Assembly: GCA_964059195.1 (NCBI GenBank)
Contig: CAXKWD010000013.1
Coordinates: 23,784,611-23,848,610 of the forward strand
Reading direction: 5' to 3'
Source of the DNA: Ectobius pallidus
Lineage: Eukaryota > Arthropoda > Insecta > Blattodea > Ectobiidae
Length of the DNA stretch: 64,000 nucleotides
In this document: one piece after another, positions 58,079 to 64,000 of the stretch
Position numbering within the stretch: the stretch's first letter is position 1
Layout: the number at the start of each line of letters is the position of its first letter
Program-made: the position numbers and the translations under genes
Notes under the pieces: model-generated
Told to the model about the DNA's origin: nothing
Database searches by the model: none
The model's input: only the letters and a program-made list of their open reading frames with translations

Positions 58079-59637
58079 CGATTTACGGTGTCAGAGAAAT
58101 TGCACGGGACTCTTCTGAATGCTTCTTTATTTGGCTACAGCTTTGAGTGACAGAATTCGTTTCTTCTACCTAATGAAGGGTGAATCCTCGTCAGAAGTTT
58201 TTCGAGGTTATTTAGAACTCATTATATTTGTTTTTATAACCATTTCAAAGTTATCCTACACTCTTGCTTTACACTGTAAACTCCAATAACGTATGTGAGG
58301 CGCTTTGCATGGAGGATATAAGTTTAGTGTAACAATAAAATGTAATACTTTTAATGAAAAGCACGTTTATGACTTAGCCCTAATCCTCTGTCAACCGAAA
58401 CTAAGCCTTCCAGCATTTTTACGTAAATAGATGGTTCCTGCATGACTATCTTTCAAAATGTATTGACGATTAGAATAGTAGCAGTTAAAAACAATGTATA
58501 TATGAAATATTACTCCAGGAGTTTTGTCATAACGAGTTATTTGAATAGCTGAAATTGATCTCAAATCTAGTTGTGCGACGTGATTTTCTATGTGATAACA
58601 GGAAATAATCGATAAGGTTAAAGGGTACAACTACTTTTTTTGATAGCCTGTTGTGGTGCAATGTTTTCCATTTCGGCTTTCACACAATGTATGGGGAGGG
58701 GGGTTAGATATATTGTGAATCAATCACCGACATCCGATTTTACGCAGAAAAAAGAAGAGCAGTTGTTTTATACATGTTATATGGTTCAATATTCTGTGGC
58801 TTGTACCCGCAGTAGCTATTCTGTGGTGTAAATTACATTGGCCCTTCAGACAACTAGGCAGTAAATAATGAGGGCTAGCTTGTCATTATAATGGGTAGAG
58901 TGGCGTATTTATCTTTTTCTGATTACTACAAAGAAGGAAAAAAATTTAAAATAACTGTTTATCTACATTGATCAACTTAGGGCTAATTTATTATTCTGGT
59001 CGATGTTTTGAGGATTTTAAAATATAATAATGATATTTTACGGTAACGTTGCTATTTTTTTACACACAAAATATACAATTGAACGAAACACAATATAATT
59101 TATTATTTTTCAAGGTGCATATTTGCAAAATAGGCAAATATCAAAACCATAAACTACAAATTATTATTTGGACTGTTCTAACATTCATTAAGATACTAAA
59201 GAAATACATATTATTGAGCTAATTTTAAACCCCCTTTTAAAAACCCAACTTCCGATTACGAAAACTACGGATGGAAAATATAGGCCTGGATGCAATTGTA
59301 ATTGTCAGCGTGGAATGATTGTTTTGTGTGTGTGAGTTTTAAAATACGCATTATGATTTACTAAACAAAATTTAATTCCTTGTGTTATATTACATATGTT
59401 ATTAAATAAACTACATCTTTCACACAAAGCTGAATCCAAGATATAGTTAATTTAGTATTTATTTCATCATTTTCCAAGAACACAGAATGTCCCTCTGATA
59501 CATCTCTGCTTTTCCAAAGGATCATTCTCAGTTATTGTTCCATATAAAATAATATATGTAAAAATCATACAAAAACACCATCTTCTAAATATTTTCCATT
59601 TACGCAAAATGAAATTAGAGTCCCGCTAATCGCACTA
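58079..59637. other. No recognisable gene
   Basis: Featureless AT-rich DNA with chance frames. Confidence 0.5.
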
Positions 59638-59850
59638 GATGGTAAGGTTGTCAGCCTTACGCACCGGCCGCCGTTACCCCCAGGATTGCTCCTGGTACTC
59701 ATTGCTGTTAGAGGCTGAGTCGACCCCAGGGCCATAGTGCCCCAGAAGGATTAGGCCAATTAGAAAACTCCAACTACCTCATCGGGAACCGAACCCGCGA
59801 CCTTCCGGTTTGTAGCGCAGCGCCTCAACCACTACGCTAAGTCGTACTCC
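59638..59850 (-). mobile_element. tRNA-derived SINE, family A, 3'-truncated
   Basis: Inverse orientation with the promoter end preserved: A box TAGCGTAGTGG (reverse of 59829-59839), B box GGTTCGGTTCC with one change. The 3' part after CCTTACC (the CATGTGCCGAATG segment) is missing. Confidence 0.9.
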
Positions 59851-60209
59851 GAACCCCATATAATTTAGACTTTACGCATTAATTTTAATGCAATAACGTG
59901 TTAATAATTGTTCTATTGTCATTAAAAACAGGTATTAAAATCACATGAGAAATTTTCCATGCATCATGCACTGATTGCTAAACTGGGGCAACAGTACACA
60001 TTTGGCCTATATTACTGAAGGTTTTCTTCTGAAAAAGAACAAAATCAGGATCGCTGCTAACTATCCGCTTTTGAAATTATCTATGGTGAGGGACTCTTCA
60101 CTCTTGAAGATTACGAGAAACTTAGACGATCACATCTGTGGCATATCGTGGATTAGGTTTTCACTGAAACTAAAGTCTTCGTGAGGAATGAAATACCAGC
60201 TTCGAGGCA

Positions 60210-60518
60210 GGGGTATGCCGTAGCGCACTGATTGAGTCGCTGCGGTACAAACCGGAAGGTCGCGGGTTCGATCCCCGATGAGGTCGTTGGAGGTTTTCAA
60301 CTGGCCTAATTTTTCTGGTGGTACTTTGGCCCTGGGATCGACTCAGCCTCCAACAGAAATGAGTACCAGGAGCAATCCTGGGGGTAAAGGCGGCCGATGC
60401 GTAAGGCTGACAACCTTATTACCTTCATGTGCCGAATGTCTATAATCTGGGAGCCTCAATCTCCTGGAGCCCTCTGGGCCTCCATGGCCTGTATAAGGAT
60501 CACTTTACCTTTATATAG
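60210..60518 (+). mobile_element. tRNA-derived SINE, family A, near full length
   Basis: A-box region TAGCGCACTGA (one change), B box GGTTCGATCCC, then TCAACTGGCCTAATTTTTCT, GATCGACTCAGCCTCC, CAGGAGCAATCCTGGGGG and CCATGGCCTGTATAAGGATC, ending in CTTTATATAGG. Collinear with 33479-33785. Confidence 0.93.
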
Positions 60519-60643
60519 GGTTTTAACTTGTAGCGTACAATATGAAGTAATTATTGTGCAAATTGATCTACTATATCAAAGTTGAGAATACTAATTTGTG
60601 GTTTCCTGAATGCTTATCTACATCATAAATGTTACTGTACAAT

Positions 60644-60852
60644 AACTGTTTTCGCTAAATCAGTACATTAGTGTGCCTCACAATACTGTATATGACAATA
60701 CTGTATATGACGTAGGTGTTTTTCACAGAGGTCGAGCTTTAAGTATATGCACAGGAATGAGAGTTTATCTGGTGCCGTGAATCGAAGTCTGACCAGGGAT
60801 AGTATCGGCACGGAGAGGCGAAGGTCACGAGTTTGAATCCTGTTGTCACAGG
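60644..60852 (+). mobile_element. tRNA-like repeat, family C, copy 3
   Basis: Leader GTACATTAGTGTGCCTCACA and ATACTG, a local 15-bp duplication (AATACTGTATATGAC x2, 60686-60715), then GGTGCCGTGAATCGAAGTCT, TATCGGCACGGAGAGGCGAA and GGTCACGAGTTTGAATCCTG. The B box is present; the anticodon stem is imperfect. A TGGTTTC-TGAAT-CTTATCTACAT word lies on both sides (near 60600 and 60905). Confidence 0.65.
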
Positions 60853-61320
60853 AACTTTTCTTTTAAATATTCTCGTATAATATTCAGCAAAAACATTATT
60901 CTGTGGTTTCATGAATACTTATCTACATATTTAAAGGTAGTTACGAAGGTCGTTATAGAACTAGGACGGGAGGAGAAAGAACCCGCAGAAAATCTATTTC
61001 AATCACTGCTTCGTCATTAATTATGACCGTGACGGAACTTGCCCAGGACTTGAACCGTAGTTAAGTGTATGTAAACTGTGTTTGCTATGCAAGGCAGTGT
61101 TGTAACAGGATGTAATTACGTTGTTACAACAATGTCCTCTACGTGATGACACTATCATGCAAGAGTCCAGGAAATTTCCTGCTTACTGCTATTACTTATC
61201 TAGTGAAGGATAGTTTACATTAACTGTTTCAACTTACAGAGATATTTACACAAAATGTAATTAGTAACACTTTCTGTTCTTGCAGGTTTAGTTGATTATA
61301 CAAGCACTAAAACTAAACCA

Positions 61321-61755
61321 AACTCCGTGGCGCTACATCCCTGAAGGGACAAAGCTTAACACCCGACCGCTGCATCATCTACTGTCTGACTGTGAGCTGA
61401 AGGCCGAGCTGGTGGCATAGTGGGGGAAAGACATAGACAGTAAATGCAAGCGCATGGTTAAGTAGTGGGGGAACGCTAGCTCGGCCTTCAGCTCGCAGCC
61501 AGACAGTACCAAGGCAGATGACAAGATTGGGGTGCATGTGGTGAGCATACCGACACCCACGGCCGTTAATGGTGATTTTTCCATGACAGGAGCCGCTACT
61601 TTTCTATCAAGTAGCTCCTCAATTTGAATCACGAGGCTGAGTGCACCCCTACTAGACCTCCCTACCTCAGAAAAATCCGAGGAGGTGCCGGGGAACGAAC
61701 CCGGGCCGACGGATCAGTAGTCAGCGATACTAACCACAAGACGACGCCGGCGGTC
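61321..61755 (-). mobile_element. tRNA-derived SINE, family B, carrying a MITE
   Basis: AACTCCGTGGCGCTACATCC to CATCATCTA, then a 125-bp insertion, then CCAAGGCAGATGACAAG, GTGGTGAGCATACCGACACC, CACGAGGCTGAGTGCACCC, and a B-box region that reads GGGTTCGTTCCCC on the minus strand (one change). This is the most complete family B copy, with the tRNA-like head GTGGTTAGTATCGCTGACTA. Confidence 0.92.
61382..61506. mobile_element. MITE (125 bp, TA target) inside the SINE
   Basis: 29-bp inverted ends with two mismatches (CTGTCTGACTGTGAGCTGAA against CTGTCTGGCTGCGAGCTGAA, continuing GGCCGAGCT). TA is duplicated (61380-61381, 61507-61508). Removing element and one TA restores CTACCAAGG as in other family B copies. 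TAGTGGGGGAA occurs twice inside in direct orientation. TA targeting suggests Tc1/mariner. Confidence 0.93.
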
Positions 61756-61827
61756 GATTATACAAGCACTCCTACTGTTAAATTAGTTTTTTTATATTTT
61801 TTACAGCGACATATATAACCAGCATAA

Positions 61828-62168
61828 TATAAGCGTTTACGAATTGGGTGCGGAGAGGGCGAACATTTCCTAATTGCGTGCCAATAAAATATACAAACGA
61901 TCCGAGTTGCATGCAAATAGTTTCTAGGAAGTAGCAGAGTAGCGTGCCAAGAAGGTATCTAAAACATGTAAAATTTTCCTGCCAATTTTCAGACTATCCT
62001 ATACTATAACGCACTGTTTATTAATTTTTAGATAAACTCTACAAAGTATCTTGCAACGCGCGCACCTTTCCTTATTGTTGCTTAGTGCCTTTTGTGTATA
62101 ACATTTGATTCCTAACTACATTATTAAAGAGACGTCCAAGGGCACGCCAGCATGCAATTCAAGTGTGC
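61828..62168 (+). repeat. Dispersed repeat, unsplit copy (partner 12090-12828)
   Basis: GCGTTTACGAATTGGGTGC to CACCTTTCCTTATT, then, about 55 bp on, GGGCACGCCAGCATGCAATT. This copy lacks the approximately 465-bp segment present in the partner and has one extra GAGTAGCGTGCCAAGA-like subunit. Confidence 0.85.
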
Positions 62169-63663
62169 GTTTAGAAAACCCGGCATGAAATTCGGTTTAC
62201 ATTTTCCACCTGGCTGATCCCACATGCAATTAGAGTTCTCCCCATAATATTTTCTACATAGGCCTAATGATTGAAGATCTAACCGAAGACTAGTACAGAC
62301 TATTTTCACAGTCGTATTTAGCAGTGCTTGTTTATTAAGAATCAAAATTGTGCTTTCCAAGATTTTTTGGTGAACGGGAAAATGTCTGCCTGTCCGTCCG
62401 TCCGTGTGTGTGTCTGCACGCGAGATAACTAGAATAAGTTTTATCAGATTTTCATGAAACTTAGTATACGCATTTATAGCGTCCATAGGAAGATCCTTAT
62501 TAATATTTTAACAAATCGGTTGACCTTTACCGGAGTAATAACTAATTATCGGTCACATGCTTTTTAAATAGCAAATTTGCATCAATCGATAGAACTGTAT
62601 AGGCCTATGCTGCTGGGAAATGAAGACAAGAGAGTTTGTATTTCTATGCTTTCAGATATTTTGCCAAAATGAAGGGATATTATTATATAAATTCGTTCTG
62701 TTCATATTCTAGTTATCCCACTTATTCCTTCACATATGCAGATCAAACTTTCTCAAGAATATGGCCTAAAACTCAAATGTGGCCTATTAACTTTATCTAG
62801 CACACTCTTTTATCAGTTTACCTTTTATTTATGTATGTTATTAAGTATTTACTAACGGTTATGTGCCAGAGCTCTCAGCGTCATAAGATTAGATCAAATA
62901 TTTTTGAAAGTAAAATCATATAAATCAAAGTGTAATAAAAATAAAATAAATCCTACTAATACATATTTCACCGAGGGAATGATTTACACAGCCTAGTTCT
63001 TAGAAGGTCGATTCTTCTGAACATTAGCACACAATATCATGCGTCATTTTCCACAAATACTGAAGACAGAACCTGATATAAGTGGCACGAAATGATCTCC
63101 AATATTTATTTATTAATTCTTTCATTTTCATTATCAAAGCCTTGGGTAATTGAGTAGGAGTAATGATTTTTGCGCAACCTAACTTGCTGAATTCGATAAC
63201 CACATAACCAAAGTGACAAAATAACATAAGGTAAGAACGATCCAAGCAACTATGGGAATTCTACGAATGGTAATTATATCTAAGGAGCTACGCTAGCCAA
63301 CTCTACCGAACAATCAGAGTTTCTAGAACAGAGGAACTAGCAAAGCAGCCATTTTGGATGGATGCAGTGGGTTAGACGCTCGTTTAGAACATCCTCAGTC
63401 ATAGGATTCATGTCCACATTAAGACTAGAGCTGTGTCATTCCTACCCTCAACATTGATTACCACCTCAAGGATCAACATTTCAAGTTGTAACGCCCCCGC
63501 AACCAGGCAAGGGAAAATCGCCCACAATGTCCCGCCGGAAACGTAATAAAGAGACGTTAGGGGACGCTTGGATTACAATCTCTCCATGATTTATTGAGGC
63601 AGACATTAGAAGACATCTCTGGCAACATTCTGCATAAACAAACCATAAAAATGCATTGTAGTA
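62169..63663. other. No firm feature
   Basis: TGTCCGTCCGTCCGTGTGTG near 62391, followed by a TTTTCATGAAACTTAGTATA segment, resembles a class of insect repeats with CTGT-rich starts. A weak tRNA-like block lies at 63366-63420. Confidence 0.35.
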
Positions 63664-63768
63664 GCCTACTGTGGGAAGGTTTTAATTTATATACATATAT
63701 AATTATATATACATAATACACATATATGTATATTATAAATAAATATATATATAGTATATATATAATAT
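63664..63768. repeat. AT-rich (TA/TATATG)n tract
   Basis: Low-complexity alternating AT sequence ending at the 3' end of a family B SINE. Confidence 0.9.
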
Positions 63769-63800
63769 TCCGTGGATCTAGATCCCTGAAGGGACTAGGG
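63769..63800 (-). mobile_element. SINE family B, 3' end fragment
   Basis: CCGTGGATCTAGATCCCTGA then AGGGACTAGGG, the terminal part of family B, cut by the hAT end at 63801. Confidence 0.75.
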
Positions 63801-64000
63801 CAACGTTTCTCAACCTATGGTCCGCGAACCACTGGTGGTCCGTGAAGATGGTGCAGGTGGTCCTCAGAGATAATTAAAAAATATCATAAAGCAAGTGGGG
63901 TATTAAGTATAATGACCTATACTTAATACCCCAAATATTAAGAATATAGGCCTCCTTTTAAAAATGGGATGTAAAATTAGGAGTCCGTTAAATTGTTTAG
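63801..64000 (+). mobile_element. Left end of a hAT element, continuing past the window
   Basis: CAACGTTTCTCAACCTATGG then TCCGCGAACCACTGGTGGTC and CGTGAAGATGG. This is the classic start (CAGxGTTTCTCAACCxxxGGTCCGCGxACCACTGGTGGTCCG) of Charlie-type hAT transposons, including the internal palindrome. Target duplication and right end are outside the window. Confidence 0.8.

Noticed and set aside
62124..62486. 120-residue minus-strand frame
   Set aside because: It spans the end of a dispersed repeat and a CCGT-rich repeat; no conserved motif.
1..64000. CRISPR arrays, operons or bacterial regulatory sites
   Set aside because: The DNA is clearly eukaryotic (tRNA-SINEs, spliced exon, LINE and MITE content); no spaced repeat array of CRISPR form exists.

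Overview
This looks like AT-rich intronic or intergenic DNA from a large insect nuclear genome. It has no bacterial gene organisation, and almost every long open frame is a chance frame or a decayed transposon. The repeats (tRNA-derived SINEs, the recurring word TAGGCCTA, LINE ends with (ATT)n tails, very many hAT, Tc1/mariner, Tigger and PIF/Harbinger derivatives) resemble what I know from cockroaches and other Blattodea, possibly Periplaneta. That assignment rests on recognition, not on a search.

The only convincing host coding sequence is one 141-bp minus-strand exon at 18487-18627. It has canonical splice sites on both sides and encodes a cadherin-repeat boundary with an unusual calcium-linker motif. 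If it is real, much of the window is probably intron of a cadherin-family gene. No second exon could be recognised.

Layout. 0-7 kb: a LINE 3' end, a minus-strand retroposon with an (ATC)n tail, a hAT element (4176-4974), a 1.36-kb PIF/Harbinger-like element and a 113-bp tandem duplication. 7-15.5 kb: a Tigger-like element (7145-8194), a hAT element (13260-13969) and a PIF/Harbinger MITE (14861-15456). 16-23 kb: a second copy of that hAT (17636-18355), the cadherin exon, a TA-flanked MITE and a 1.4-kb inverted-repeat element. 26-39 kb: a MITE, LINE relics, SINEs, a 417-bp long-TIR mariner MITE, a foldback with a triplicated terminal motif, an unclassified 1.1-kb element with repeated GGACATCTG motifs, and a hAT with a perfect 8-bp duplication. 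39-49 kb: more hATs, a mariner transposase C-terminus, and a retroposon with a 16-bp target duplication. 49-64 kb: a Tigger nested in a hAT, a second mariner transposase relic, a near-perfect 246-bp foldback, a Mutator-like transposase relic, a 179-bp hAT MITE, three tRNA-like repeats, and a SINE carrying a 125-bp MITE.

No gene set works together here. The interest lies in the cadherin exon and in the well-preserved transposon boundaries. Target-site duplications allow exact ends for about a dozen elements, and several nestings give a relative order of insertion. Coordinates come from reading by eye; edges of elements without target duplications are approximate.
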